Source: Promethearchaeota archaeon (GTDB lineage: Archaea; Asgardarchaeota; Lokiarchaeia; Sigyniarchaeales; SOKP01). Taken from it: 64,000 nt of DNA. The DNA is taken from contig JAHPZA010000006.1 of NCBI GenBank assembly GCA_019058445.1, positions 620,001-684,000 of the forward strand, in the 5' to 3' direction. Every line of letters begins with the position of its first letter. Within the stretch, counting starts at the first letter, position 1. The notes beneath the pieces were generated by a model that saw only the letters and a program-made list of their open reading frames with translations, ran no database searches and was not told the origin of the DNA. Positions 33,867 to 42,753 of this stretch are shown piece after piece. The position numbers and the translations under genes were made by a program.

Positions 33867-34967
33867 ATGCGTAAAGTTGCTGTTATAGGTGTTGGTTTGC
33901 ATCGCTATGGTAAATGGGATAATAAAACCTCGTATAGATTGGCTAAAGAAGCTATAAATGGAGCTTTGAAAACATCTGGCCTTGAATGGGATCAAATACA
34001 GAGTGGGTGGTGTGGGCACATTGGTCAAGGAATGACTGCTGGAGCAAGAATCTTTTCTCGATATGGCAAAACGGGATTATCTATAACTAATGTAGAGAAT
34101 GCCTCAGCTTCAGGTTCATATGCATTTCGAGGAGCATATTTAGAGGTTGCATCAGGAGAATTTGATATTGCGCTTGCACTTGGTATTGATAAAAGATTTA
34201 AGGGATTAAACGTGTCTAAAGAGAAAAAACCAAGCCAACCAACACTAGTTATTAAAAAATTCGCTTCGGATGCGCGAGCCCATATGAAAAAATACGGTAC
34301 CACAGAGGAACAATTAGCTATAGTATCTGTGAAAAACCATTATAATGCCTCTATGAACCCGTATGCACAATATCAAGAGGAAATAACTCTCGATGATGTG
34401 CTTAATGCACCCATATTGGATTATCCCCTAACAGCACTTCACTGCTGTCCAATTGGTGATGGTGCAGCAGCTTGTATTTTGGCAAGCGAAGATATAGTTA
34501 AGCAAATGGGAATTACCAAACCTGTATGGGTTATCACTTCTGTATCTAAGAGCGAGTTTCATCCCAAAATAGATTCTCGTGACCTTACTATGATTACTTC
34601 ACAGGAAGCTTATAAACGTGCGGGTATAGGTCCGGACGATTTGGGATTAGTAGAACTGCATGATGCGTTCGCAATTGAGGAAATCTCTATATCCGAACAA
34701 CTTGATCTTTGTCCGATAGGAAAAGGTGGCAAATTGGTGGAAGAAGGGTCCACCCAAATCAATGGGCGCATTCCAATTAATACAAGCGGCGGGTTACTAG
34801 CAATGGGTCATCCAATAGGACCTACGGGAATAGGACAGGTTGCTGAAGTTTTTTGGCAGATGCGTGGAGAAGCAGGAAAGCGACAAATACCTGATCCACC
34901 TAATCATGCCTTAACACAAATGATAGGTCTTGGGGGCACATGTATAATTCACATCTTCTCCCGTTAA
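33867..34967 (+). CDS. SCP2-type thiolase-like protein lacking the catalytic cysteine
   Basis: This 366-residue protein shows the thiolase fold: GVGLHRYGKW, VENASASGSYAFRGA, LTALHCCPIGDGAAACI, ELHDAFAIEEI, NTSGGLLAMGHPIGPTGIGQ and GLGGTCII. The usual VENACASGS has a serine (S80, codon TCA) in place of the nucleophilic cysteine. The C-terminal cysteine and the GHP histidine remain. It may bind acyl-CoA or catalyse a Claisen-type step differently. It stands alone here, without DUF35 or HMG-CoA synthase partners, flanked by duplicated zinc-finger fragments. Confidence 0.88.
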   Translation: MRKVAVIGVGLHRYGKWDNKTSYRLAKEAINGALKTSGLEWDQIQSGWCGHIGQGMTAGARIFSRYGKTGLSITNVENASASGSYAFRGAYLEVASGEFDIALALGIDKRFKGLNVSKEKKPSQPTLVIKKFASDARAHMKKYGTTEEQLAIVSVKNHYNASMNPYAQYQEEITLDDVLNAPILDYPLTALHCCPIGDGAAACILASEDIVKQMGITKPVWVITSVSKSEFHPKIDSRDLTMITSQEAYKRAGIGPDDLGLVELHDAFAIEEISISEQLDLCPIGKGGKLVEEGSTQINGRIPINTSGGLLAMGHPIGPTGIGQVAEVFWQMRGEAGKRQIPDPPNHALTQMIGLGGTCIIHIFSR

Positions 34968-35096
34968 ATCCAACCTAATTTACATATAAAAGATTTGAAT
35001 ATACTTTTTGGTTTGAGAAAATTGAGTTATAAACTAATCTTTAGACAATATTAAAAGAATGCAAATAAATTAATATAAAAAAAGTAAATAAAACAT

Positions 35097-35222
35097 ATGA
35101 ACGAAGTAATTCAAGAAAGGGGAACATGTGAAGAATGCGGAGCCGAAATCGATCTTGCTGAAGCATGGAGAGTAGATGAGAAATTTTACTGCGAAAAATG
35201 TTTTAGCAAATTAGAGGTCTAA
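35097..35222 (+). CDS. Small LIM-like zinc-finger protein
   Basis: The 41-residue protein runs MNEVIQERGTCEECGAEIDL, AEAWRVDEKFYCEKCFSKLE, V. Two Cys pairs 17 residues apart (CEEC and CEKC) and the WRVDEKFYCEKCF segment are LIM/zinc-ribbon-like. It would bind one zinc. A decayed second copy lies at 30878-30964 with similar upstream DNA. Confidence 0.65.
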   Translation: MNEVIQERGTCEECGAEIDLAEAWRVDEKFYCEKCFSKLEV

Positions 35223-35324
35223 TCTTCTTTTTTTTATTTTTTTTAGATAATAGATTAATAAGAACATATTCCTAATATAAATTTTTTAGCTAGATTTCCT
35301 CATCGAGAAACCTTTAAAATATTT

Positions 35325-35600
35325 TTAGTGAAGATGAATCTTCAACATTTTAATGAAGAAAATAAGGAGTAAAACTAATCCAATTAATATCAAGAACATC
35401 AATAGATCCCTAAAAAGTAATAAAAGCATAAATGCTATCAAGCTTATGACTCCTAAATAAAACGTGACTACTATTCTGATAGGGAAATAATCCCCCTCAC
35501 AATATTACTCAAACCATTTAAGTATGATTAAAAAAGGTGGTATGGAAATACCGTATATCAACAAACACACTACGAATAAATAAGAGAGCAATTCAGTTGT
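35325..35600 (-). pseudogene. Membrane protein broken by an in-frame stop
   Basis: One minus-strand frame reads SYLFVVCLLIYGISIPPFLI through LKWFE, then TAA (35505-35507), and continues YCEGDYFPIRIVVTFYLGVI and more hydrophobic helices to a stop at 35325. The pieces share one frame, which is how a nonsense mutation would look. No clear start is visible ahead of the first helix. The rest of 35223-35613 holds no other gene. Confidence 0.45.
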
Positions 35601-35613
35601 CTTATAAAAGTGA

Positions 35614-36051
35614 CTATAATTTTTTTCTTAAATTTTTAGTTATTTTACTTTCATAATAAAGATAGGTTCCAATTGCATGTCCAATTAGATTTTCTTCTTC
35701 ATCCCAGCACCGCATTTCTGCTACAGCCTGCCTTTTTCCCATTCGAATGATTTTTGCGCGTGCCCAAATTATGGTTTTTTCAGCAGGACGGAGAAGATGG
35801 AAACTCATTTCTGTAGTGACTACAAAACCATTATGGGCTAGAGCGCATGTAAACCAGCCTGCATTATCTAGTACAGTGGCAATTACACCTCCATGAATCC
35901 CATCTCCGGCATGATCTAAATGAGGATTATACGGTAGGGTGATAATACCTTGATTTTTTTCGTTATATGTTAATCTCATTCCAAAATTTTTGGCAATCCT
36001 CGCCTTTTCGTTGAATAACTTCAAAAAAAATCGTTTATAATTAGTAGGCAT
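35614..36051 (-). CDS. Hotdog-fold thioesterase (PaaI-like)
   Basis: This 145-residue protein has the PaaI/YbgC-type core: NPHLDHAGDGIHGGVIATVL continuing DNAGWF, then VVTTEMSFHLLRPAEKT and an outer strand AVAEMRCWDEEENLIGHAIG. The HGG..AT..D segment holds the active-site aspartate used in acyl-CoA hydrolysis. The acyl group is unknown. It is monocistronic and converges with nothing obvious downstream. Confidence 0.85.
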   Translation of the reverse strand: MPTNYKRFFLKLFNEKARIAKNFGMRLTYNEKNQGIITLPYNPHLDHAGDGIHGGVIATVLDNAGWFTCALAHNGFVVTTEMSFHLLRPAEKTIIWARAKIIRMGKRQAVAEMRCWDEEENLIGHAIGTYLYYESKITKNLRKKL

Positions 36052-36302
36052 AATTGAACTTCATTACTCTTTTTTACTGAATTAAATGAGATCCTATATT
36101 ACTAATTAGTTTTCTATTGAATCAACAATTGATTCTTTTTAAGGATAACTGAACAAGAGAAATCTTATTTTAATTATAAGTAGAAATTAAAGAAATCTCA
36201 CATTTTACTTAAAATTACTCTCGATAAGGATAGAACGTTCGAATCCTATTTTCGGAGATTAAAAATAACATGAGCTTTGAGATAATGCAAAGATTTCTCA
36301 TT

Positions 36303-36530
36303 TTAAATGGAAATTTCATTATAAAATAATTTTGAACCATGTTAAGGATAAAATTAGGGAGAAGTATAGTTTAAATAGTCTGCTTAGAATAACCTAGTAA
36401 TTGAAATAAAAATTTCTGCATTATTCTGGATTTTTGTCTTTTGGTTAGTGTGAAACACTTCATACTTTTTCTTTTCAAAATTAAATTGAAATAATGTAGA
36501 GATTTTTATTTCTTCTCTTTCTTATTTAAA
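36303..36530. repeat. Degenerate ~220-bp direct repeat, copy 1
   Basis: The segment matches 36904-37126, about 600 bp away. The best-conserved part reads AGTTTAAATAGTCTGCT and then CTAGTAATTGAAAT and ATTTTTGTCTTTTGG. It holds a TATA-like TTTAAATAG and pyrimidine-rich tracts but no gene. The other bases of 36052-36302 are also non-coding as far as I can see. Confidence 0.7.
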
Positions 36531-36721
36531 TCGGAAAAAAGAGGTATAAGGAACTTTTATTGGTGCTTATTTTTTTAAATTTTTTGAAAAAAAGATTTCT
36601 TTTCTTTAATAAAGGGATCTAAAAAATATGATTAAGTTATTCAGGTATAAGGTTTTAGAACAGATTTATTTAAAAAAGTTTTTACATAAATGTAATTATA
36701 AAAAATCTAAATGAATATACC

Positions 36722-36877
36722 ATGTTAGGAATGTCATTCATAATTTTAGGTAACTTTTTATTATTTTGTATGGTGGTCGCATTGTTTATCCACCCGGCTC
36801 TTGCTCTTGTTTTTTTGATACTTGGAGTTATTTGTCTTATTCTTGGAACCTGTCTCATTTCAAAAGGTTATATTTAA
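36722..36877 (+). CDS. Small two-helix membrane protein
   Basis: This 51-residue protein starts MLGMSFIILGNFLLFCMVVA and ends LGTCLISKGYI, with two helices and a short tail. A protein of similar layout lies at 53767-53946. It stands between the two copies of the ~220-bp repeat. Function is unknown. Confidence 0.5.
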   Translation: MLGMSFIILGNFLLFCMVVALFIHPALALVFLILGVICLILGTCLISKGYI

Positions 36878-36903
36878 TAGGGGCGTGTTTTAATTTTTTC
36901 TTT

Positions 36904-37126
36904 TTAAATTGAAATACATTATAAGTTAATATTAAAATAAGTTATAGGACATAATTAGAGAAGAGTTTAGTTTAAATAGTCTGCTCACTATTCCCTAGTA
37001 ATTGAAATGAAGATTTCTACATTGTTTGGGATTTTTGTCTTTTGGCAAGGATAGAAATGCTATTCTTTTTCAACTAATTTAAAATGGGATGATGTGAAAA
37101 TCTTTATTTCCTCTTTTTTTAGAAAG
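36904..37126. repeat. Degenerate ~220-bp direct repeat, copy 2
   Basis: This is the second copy of 36303-36530, sharing AGTTTAAATAGTCTGCT exactly and the same order of later blocks. Confidence 0.7.
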
Positions 37127-37156
37127 AATTATCAGTTATAATTTCAAAAATCAGTC

Positions 37157-37363
37157 TTATAAATTATCGATTATAACCTTGCAGAGGAAATTCCTTAATT
37201 CCCTCAAAAAGTAAAAATATTTAAATAGAAATTCAAATATTTTGTATTTATTGAGATTAAAATCCTCACCAAAACATATTGTTTTTCGAACAAAATCCCC
37301 TACTTGGTCCCCTAACCCTTGGAAATAATTGTGTGCGAGGATTTTTTTCTCATCTTTTTTCAT
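37157..37363 (-). CDS. Possible small basic protein
   Basis: A 68-codon frame starts MKKDEKKILAHNYFQGLGDQ, with an aromatic, basic C-terminal half (FEFLFKYFYFLRELRNFL). The start is natural, but no ribosome binding site is clear and no family is recognised. It may be genuine or a chance frame. Confidence 0.35.
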   Translation of the reverse strand: MKKDEKKILAHNYFQGLGDQVGDFVRKTICFGEDFNLNKYKIFEFLFKYFYFLRELRNFLCKVIIDNL

Positions 37364-37463
37364 CCAATTAAATTATTGATCATAACTATTTTGTTCAGGA
37401 GATAAAGCTTTCTATATTTTGTCGGCAATTTATTATTATCCAAATTACCAAAATTCAATACTT

Positions 37464-37735
37464 ATGAGTTAGAAAATCTGTAGTTTCTGTGGTAAGGAAA
37501 TTCAAGAAGATTTAAAGATATGTCCCTATTGTGGAAAAACTTAGAAGAACAAGAGATTCTAGTTCCTATGAAAGGACCTCCCAGAAGTGGATATAAAACA
37601 CTAAATAGAAAAGAAAAAATTTAGATGTTTCCTCTGATCGCTGGAATAATGACAATTATGGTACTTTTTTGTCCTGCAGTATATGCTACTGAAGAAACAC
37701 CCAGCATCAATTTTTTAGCTATAGCCATCATTTGA
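37464..37735 (+). pseudogene. Broken zinc-ribbon membrane protein gene
   Basis: The frame begins ATG AGT TAG, then reads KICSFCGKEIQEDLKICPYC GK, a zinc ribbon. It then shifts by one base into NLEEQEILVPMKGPPRSGYK, meets a second TAG, and continues MFPLIAGIMTIMVLFCPAVY to a TGA. Two stops and a shift mark it as a dead gene for a zinc-ribbon-plus-helix protein. Confidence 0.65.
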
Positions 37736-37819
37736 TATCTTTCAAAAAAAAGCAGGAAAAAATATAATATCATTGACGGACTATTTTTACAAGAGTTTAT
37801 TAAAAAAAGGTTTTTTAAA

Positions 37820-38926
37820 ATGTCGGAAAAATTATGGCAAAAAGTGGCGAAAATACTAGTTAAAGCTGGTGGAAATCCTCTTTTTCAAGCCAATGACACT
37901 ATGATTACGCTTTTCAAGACTTTATTAAATGAAGAACAAGCAGAGTTCCTCTTGAATTTCAGAAATCCTAAAATGACATTTGCTAGATTAAAAGAAAAAA
38001 CCGGGATGGAAGATAGAGGATTAAGCACAATGCTCAATTCTTTAATGGATGAGGGAATCATCTTTGATATGCCTAAAAAAGATCCTAATAATTCAGAATA
38101 TCATCTATTGGCGCCCATTCCTGATATTTTCGAATATTCTTTGGTTAAAAAAAATACGACAGAAAAAAGGAAGAAACTTGCGAAAATATACGATAAAATC
38201 CTTGAGGAGGCAGGTGAATTAACCCACAAAAACTATGAGACTTTGTTATCCATATTTAAAGATAAAATGCCCGCTTTTACAAGGATTCTACCAATTGATA
38301 AGGAGCTTATTATTCCAAAAGAAGAAACCTTACCATTCTTCGAAGCCTCGAAAGTTATTGATAGGTATGATACTATCTCATTATCCCAATGTCCTTGTAA
38401 GCTAGATAAGGAGCTTTTAGGTGATCCTTGCAAAGCGACAACAGATCATTTTAGATGCTTACATTTTGGGCACATCGGGCGTTATTTTATTGAACATGGA
38501 TTTGGTAAACCAATCTCTAGAGAAGAAGCGAAAAAGGTGTTATTGGAAGCAGAAAAAGATGGTCTTGTTCATAAAGCTTTTCATTACGATTTTGATCTTG
38601 ATAAAGAAGAAAATGCGATATGTAATTGCTGCAAATGTTGTTGTATTATTTTTCAAAGTTATTATCGAGGTATATGGCCGTACCATACTAAAAGTTCATA
38701 CATCGCAGAACTAGATGAAAATAAGTGCAAAGGTTGTGGAGCGTGCGTCGAAAAATGCCCTATAGAAGCAATAACCTTGATAGATGGAAAATCTCGTACT
38801 GATAATAACAAATGTTTAGGTTGTGGAGTGTGCGTGAATCAATGTCCGGAAAACGCTAGAGTATTAAGAAAGACAGACCTTAGAAGCGTATTTATCCCGA
38901 TACCCAAAGTTGATAGTTCTAATTAA
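37820..38926 (+). CDS. Winged-helix and ferredoxin (Fe-S) fusion protein
   Basis: The protein has 368 residues. Residues 35-100 are a winged helix (MTFARLKEKTGMEDRGLSTM, continuing LNSLMDEGIIF). The middle (about 190-290) holds many cysteines (SQCPCKLD, GDPCKATTDHFRCLHFG, CNCCKCCC). Two [4Fe-4S] motifs end the protein, CKGCGACVEKCP and CLGCGVCVNQCP. The layout suggests a redox-sensing regulator or an electron carrier that binds nucleic acid. It appears monocistronic. Family name is uncertain. Confidence 0.8.
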   Translation: MSEKLWQKVAKILVKAGGNPLFQANDTMITLFKTLLNEEQAEFLLNFRNPKMTFARLKEKTGMEDRGLSTMLNSLMDEGIIFDMPKKDPNNSEYHLLAPIPDIFEYSLVKKNTTEKRKKLAKIYDKILEEAGELTHKNYETLLSIFKDKMPAFTRILPIDKELIIPKEETLPFFEASKVIDRYDTISLSQCPCKLDKELLGDPCKATTDHFRCLHFGHIGRYFIEHGFGKPISREEAKKVLLEAEKDGLVHKAFHYDFDLDKEENAICNCCKCCCIIFQSYYRGIWPYHTKSSYIAELDENKCKGCGACVEKCPIEAITLIDGKSRTDNNKCLGCGVCVNQCPENARVLRKTDLRSVFIPIPKVDSSN

Positions 38927-39045
38927 TATTATGAGTTTACCCAATACAAGCTTGAAAAGATTTGAGAAAAAAAAAGAAAAAAATAAAGTACGAGATTCAA
39001 ACTATATCACGCTTCATAATTATCAAATTTTAGACCACGAAAAAA

Positions 39046-39558
39046 TTACTTGAATGAGATTTCAAATATGCAGGTTTTGTCTGCATTGGGTCTGTTTTTA
39101 ATGTTTTGTACTTTGATATTAGGATTTATTTTTTTAAAATAATTCTCATGAATTTTAGTGCAGCCATGGATACATGATACTTCTGCGGGATTCCCCTCTA
39201 TGCATATATATTCCTCTAAATTCATTTGTAACATAGAATTCCAATTCGGGCAAGTTTTATACTCCCATTTCAATGAATCAGGAGTTTCTTCTAAATTTCT
39301 AATAACATAGCCATTTACTTTGCAAACTTGCGTAAGTACATGTTTTGCTTGTTCAATATCATTTCCTTCAGGTTCAATGAGCTGATATAAAAGATCAACA
39401 GCAGGAGGGAGTAAATCATCCCACATTTCCAATTCTAAATTAATGATTTCTTTAGGTCCCAACCTTTTGTAAGCATACCAAGACCACCCATTAGAAATAT
39501 TATAAAGCATTTGAAGTCTTACCATATCAGCCATTTTTTTTGTTAGTTCTCTTACCAT
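39046..39558 (-). CDS. DUF6125/ATC-hydrolase-like protein
   Basis: This 170-residue protein has LQMLYNISNGWSWYAYKRLG, then QLIEPEGND, then CKVNGYVIRNLEE, CPNWNSM and GNPAEVSCIHGCTKIHENYF. The last part, with its conserved cysteines, resembles proteins annotated as L-2-amino-thiazoline-4-carboxylate hydrolase-like or DUF6125. I am unsure of the family, and function is unknown. It is divergent from the GPH-type transporter. Confidence 0.6.
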   Translation of the reverse strand: MVRELTKKMADMVRLQMLYNISNGWSWYAYKRLGPKEIINLELEMWDDLLPPAVDLLYQLIEPEGNDIEQAKHVLTQVCKVNGYVIRNLEETPDSLKWEYKTCPNWNSMLQMNLEEYICIEGNPAEVSCIHGCTKIHENYFKKINPNIKVQNIKNRPNADKTCIFEISFK

Positions 39559-39753
39559 ACATTTTCACTCTCTATATTTTTTTGATACTATTTTCGCCAA
39601 ATAACTTAATTTCTATATAGATGATTAAGTTTATTTTTCATTTCTATTTAATTTCATTTAATTCATCTTAATATACAAATTTAAATTAGTAGTGACAACA
39701 TAAAAGTAATCATTTATATGCTAAAAATGAATTAAATCAAAATTTTAAAAATT

Positions 39754-41145
39754 ATGACAGAAAATACAGAAGAAACGAGTGAAATTAATCATTCCACTTT
39801 AGCAATGTTATCGTTCAATTGTTCTTTTTTTGGAACGCAGTTAATTAGTCTCATATATAATTCCCGTTTAATTTTTTTCTATGAAATTGAGGTTGGATTA
39901 TCTATTTGGCTAATAATGCTTGGTTATGCAATTTATACAGCGTGGGATGCATTCAATGATCCCTTCATGGGGCACCTTTCGGATCGACCAAACAGGTTAT
40001 GGAAAAAATACGGAAAACGCTTCCCATGGATTTTTGGTTCTTCAATTCTCCTATGTATGGCATTTTTCTTGATATTCATTCCACCAGATCCTAAAGTGAA
40101 TGAATGGGCAACATTTACATGGTTTTTATGCGTGCTTTTCTTGTTTGATGGTTTACTCTCCATATTGATGATAAATCGAAGTGCTCTATTACCAGATAAA
40201 TTCCGAACTGATAAAGAACGTAAAAAATTAGCCGGATTTTTTGTCCCCTTCTTTACTATTGGACTCATAATAGGAATGATGCTTCCTCCCTTGTTCATAA
40301 CTTACGGAGATAGAACTTCATACGTTTTTATGGCAATCATCGCGAGCATTATAACTGTCATTTTCCTTATATTATCTTTTCCAGGCATGAAGGAGGATGA
40401 CATAATGATAAAGCGTGCTTTTACTGCTGCTCAAGAGGAAAAAACCCCCTTTTTTGGAACGCTAAAAAAGGCATGGACGCAAAAAAATTTCAGGATATTT
40501 GTCTTAAATAGAATACCCATAATGGCTGCTAGCATTCTTTTTGTTGTGAGCACTCCCTATTATGTACGTTATGTTTTGAAAGGAAAAGCCATCATGGAAA
40601 TTTATCTTTACGCCGCTTACTTAATTCCTGGCGTGCTTTTGGTACCTTTATGGATGAAAGTAGGAAAAAAGATGGGATATGTGAAACTTTACCCAATATT
40701 ATGCTTTTTAATTGGAATTGCATTCTTATTTTCAATATTTATATTTGAGATTGTATCCGCAGTGATTTGTGTCTTATTTTTGGGTGCGTTTTATGGAGGA
40801 TTAAATACCATATCGTCCCCAATTGATGCAGAAATGTTTGATGAGGCTGCGGTATTACATGGAGAACGCAAAGAGGGCACGTATTATGGACTACAATCAG
40901 TAATTGGAAAGGTAGGACAAGTACTCTACATAGTTATCTTAGCAATAATCCATACTTTAACAGATTTTGATCCAGAACGAGGCACGAACCAAACAGATTT
41001 AGCAATTTGGGGGATTCGGCTTCAATTTGGATTACCTACGGCAATCTTCATGTTTATTGCCGGATTTGTTTTTTGGAAGTGGTGGGATTTAAAACCTGAA
41101 AAAGTAGCTCAAATCCATGAAAAGTTAAAGCAGATGAATCTTTAA
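39754..41145 (+). CDS. GPH/MelB-type sugar transporter
   Basis: This 463-residue protein has about 12 helices. The GPH hallmark YTAWDAFNDPFMGHLSDRPN (about 64-83) holds the cation-binding aspartates, followed by KKYGKRFPWIFGSSILLCMA. A GTYYGLQSVIGKVGQVLY segment matches the second half of the family. Members import sugars or related solutes with Na+ or H+. It precedes an M20 peptidase gene by about 45 bases, so a peptide or amino-sugar substrate is possible. Confidence 0.85.
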   Translation: MTENTEETSEINHSTLAMLSFNCSFFGTQLISLIYNSRLIFFYEIEVGLSIWLIMLGYAIYTAWDAFNDPFMGHLSDRPNRLWKKYGKRFPWIFGSSILLCMAFFLIFIPPDPKVNEWATFTWFLCVLFLFDGLLSILMINRSALLPDKFRTDKERKKLAGFFVPFFTIGLIIGMMLPPLFITYGDRTSYVFMAIIASIITVIFLILSFPGMKEDDIMIKRAFTAAQEEKTPFFGTLKKAWTQKNFRIFVLNRIPIMAASILFVVSTPYYVRYVLKGKAIMEIYLYAAYLIPGVLLVPLWMKVGKKMGYVKLYPILCFLIGIAFLFSIFIFEIVSAVICVLFLGAFYGGLNTISSPIDAEMFDEAAVLHGERKEGTYYGLQSVIGKVGQVLYIVILAIIHTLTDFDPERGTNQTDLAIWGIRLQFGLPTAIFMFIAGFVFWKWWDLKPEKVAQIHEKLKQMNL

Positions 41146-41189
41146 AGTTTTTATTTTTTTTTATTTTATATTTTTTAGTGAATATAAAA

Positions 41190-42479
41190 ATGGTTGATTT
41201 AGAAGCTATTTATAAGGAAGTGGACGAACTATCCCGTGAAAAAGTAATGGAGATAATGAGCTCTCTAATCAATATTGACACAACCCATCCCCCTGGAAAG
41301 ACTTATAGGGAATACGTGTCGGCTATTTCTCCTTACTTTAAAGAATTAGGGTATGAATTAGAAGAAGTAGTCATACCAGAAGAGCGTTACAAAAAATTAG
41401 CTCCCCATTTGAAAGGACCTCGAATTAATCTTGTCGGAATTAAAAATTACGGACAAGATAAAGACGTGAGCTTTTATGGACATATGGATGTAGTGCCCGC
41501 AACAAATGAAGGCCAATTAAAATGGCGTTTTCCTCCCTTTCAAGCAACTATGATAAAAAGTGGAAAAATATATGGAAGGGGTACCGCGGACATGAAAGGT
41601 TCAATGGTAGGTTTAATTTTAGCGTTGCAAATTATTGAGAAATTGAGCCTTATACCCAAATATAACATTAGAGTTTTAAATTGTACTGATGAAGAGGGAG
41701 GTCCTTATGCGGGAGTTGCGTATCTAGCCGAAAAAGGCTATGTGAAAGGTACTGTATTTTGCATGGATGGGGCCAGTACTCCTACAATCATGGTTGGTTC
41801 ATATGGATCGATGAATATAATTGTTGAAACATTTGGAAGAAGCTGTCATTCTGCTGTTAATTTTATGGGGGTAAATGCTTTAGAACAAACAGTACCCATT
41901 TTAACAGAACTGATGAAACTTAAAGAAATAGTCGAAAAACGTGAAAGTAATTCTATTCCAGGACTCCCTAGACCTGGATCGAATAGAAAGTGGAACTTCT
42001 CTCCAATGTTTAATCTTAACATCCTGAATGTTGGTACAAAGGCTAATATCGTACCCGATCACTTAACATTGCTGATAAACCGGCGAATTATACCCGAAGA
42101 AAAACACGATGACGTGAAGAAAGAAATTGAAGAAGCAATTGAAAGAGGAAAATCCAAAAGTAAATTAGTAAATGTGAAAACCACTTTCCACATTGGTTAC
42201 CCTCCAATGAAAGTCGATATTAATAGCCCAGGTAACATTAGATTGAAAAAAGTAATGTCTTTGGTTAAAAATATCCCAGAAGAAAAAATAACTCACTTAG
42301 GTATGCCGGGCAGCACGGATATGGGGCTTGTCAATAAAATACTAAATACGGAGGACATTGTCGTATATGGCGCAGGATATGGCGGATCTAATGGACATGG
42401 AGTGAACGAGAACATTCGATTAAAAGATTTGAAAACTTTTATCAAGGAAATAATTCTATTTTTATGTCACGATATTTAG
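41190..42479 (+). CDS. M20-family metallopeptidase (ArgE/DapE-like)
   Basis: This protein of about 429 residues has the M20 metal ligands: FYGHMDVVP (H and D), RGTADMKGSMVGLI, CTDEEGGPYAG (the catalytic EE pair), and a terminal GGSNGHGVNENI with the last histidine. Members remove acyl or peptide groups from amino acids. I take the ATG at 41190, with GTGAATAT just upstream; the GTG at 41178 is less likely. It is probably co-transcribed with the upstream transporter. Confidence 0.9.
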   Translation: MVDLEAIYKEVDELSREKVMEIMSSLINIDTTHPPGKTYREYVSAISPYFKELGYELEEVVIPEERYKKLAPHLKGPRINLVGIKNYGQDKDVSFYGHMDVVPATNEGQLKWRFPPFQATMIKSGKIYGRGTADMKGSMVGLILALQIIEKLSLIPKYNIRVLNCTDEEGGPYAGVAYLAEKGYVKGTVFCMDGASTPTIMVGSYGSMNIIVETFGRSCHSAVNFMGVNALEQTVPILTELMKLKEIVEKRESNSIPGLPRPGSNRKWNFSPMFNLNILNVGTKANIVPDHLTLLINRRIIPEEKHDDVKKEIEEAIERGKSKSKLVNVKTTFHIGYPPMKVDINSPGNIRLKKVMSLVKNIPEEKITHLGMPGSTDMGLVNKILNTEDIVVYGAGYGGSNGHGVNENIRLKDLKTFIKEIILFLCHDI

Positions 42480-42753
42480 AGCTTTAAATTTTTTTTATTA
42501 TTTTAAATATATGCTCTACTTGAAATTATCATTCAAATTTTGTGAAATGTGGAAATAAAAATAAATATCAAATAAGCCAAATATTGTAATAAAATTATTA
42601 ATACAAACCTTTTAGACTATCAAAATTCCAAATAAAACTATGCAAGTGATTAAAAGATAATATAGAAATAAACCGTTGAAATAGTGTTGATATTTCTTAA
42701 AAAAAAGAGATATTAATTAGAATTTCTATTAAACTGTAGGTAAAACTAGATTT

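Noticed and set aside
36225..36255. GTTCGAATCC sequence resembling a tRNA T-loop
   Set aside because: The flanks do not form a 5-bp T stem, and no anticodon or acceptor arm is visible; only a short AGGAT/ATCCT hairpin is present.
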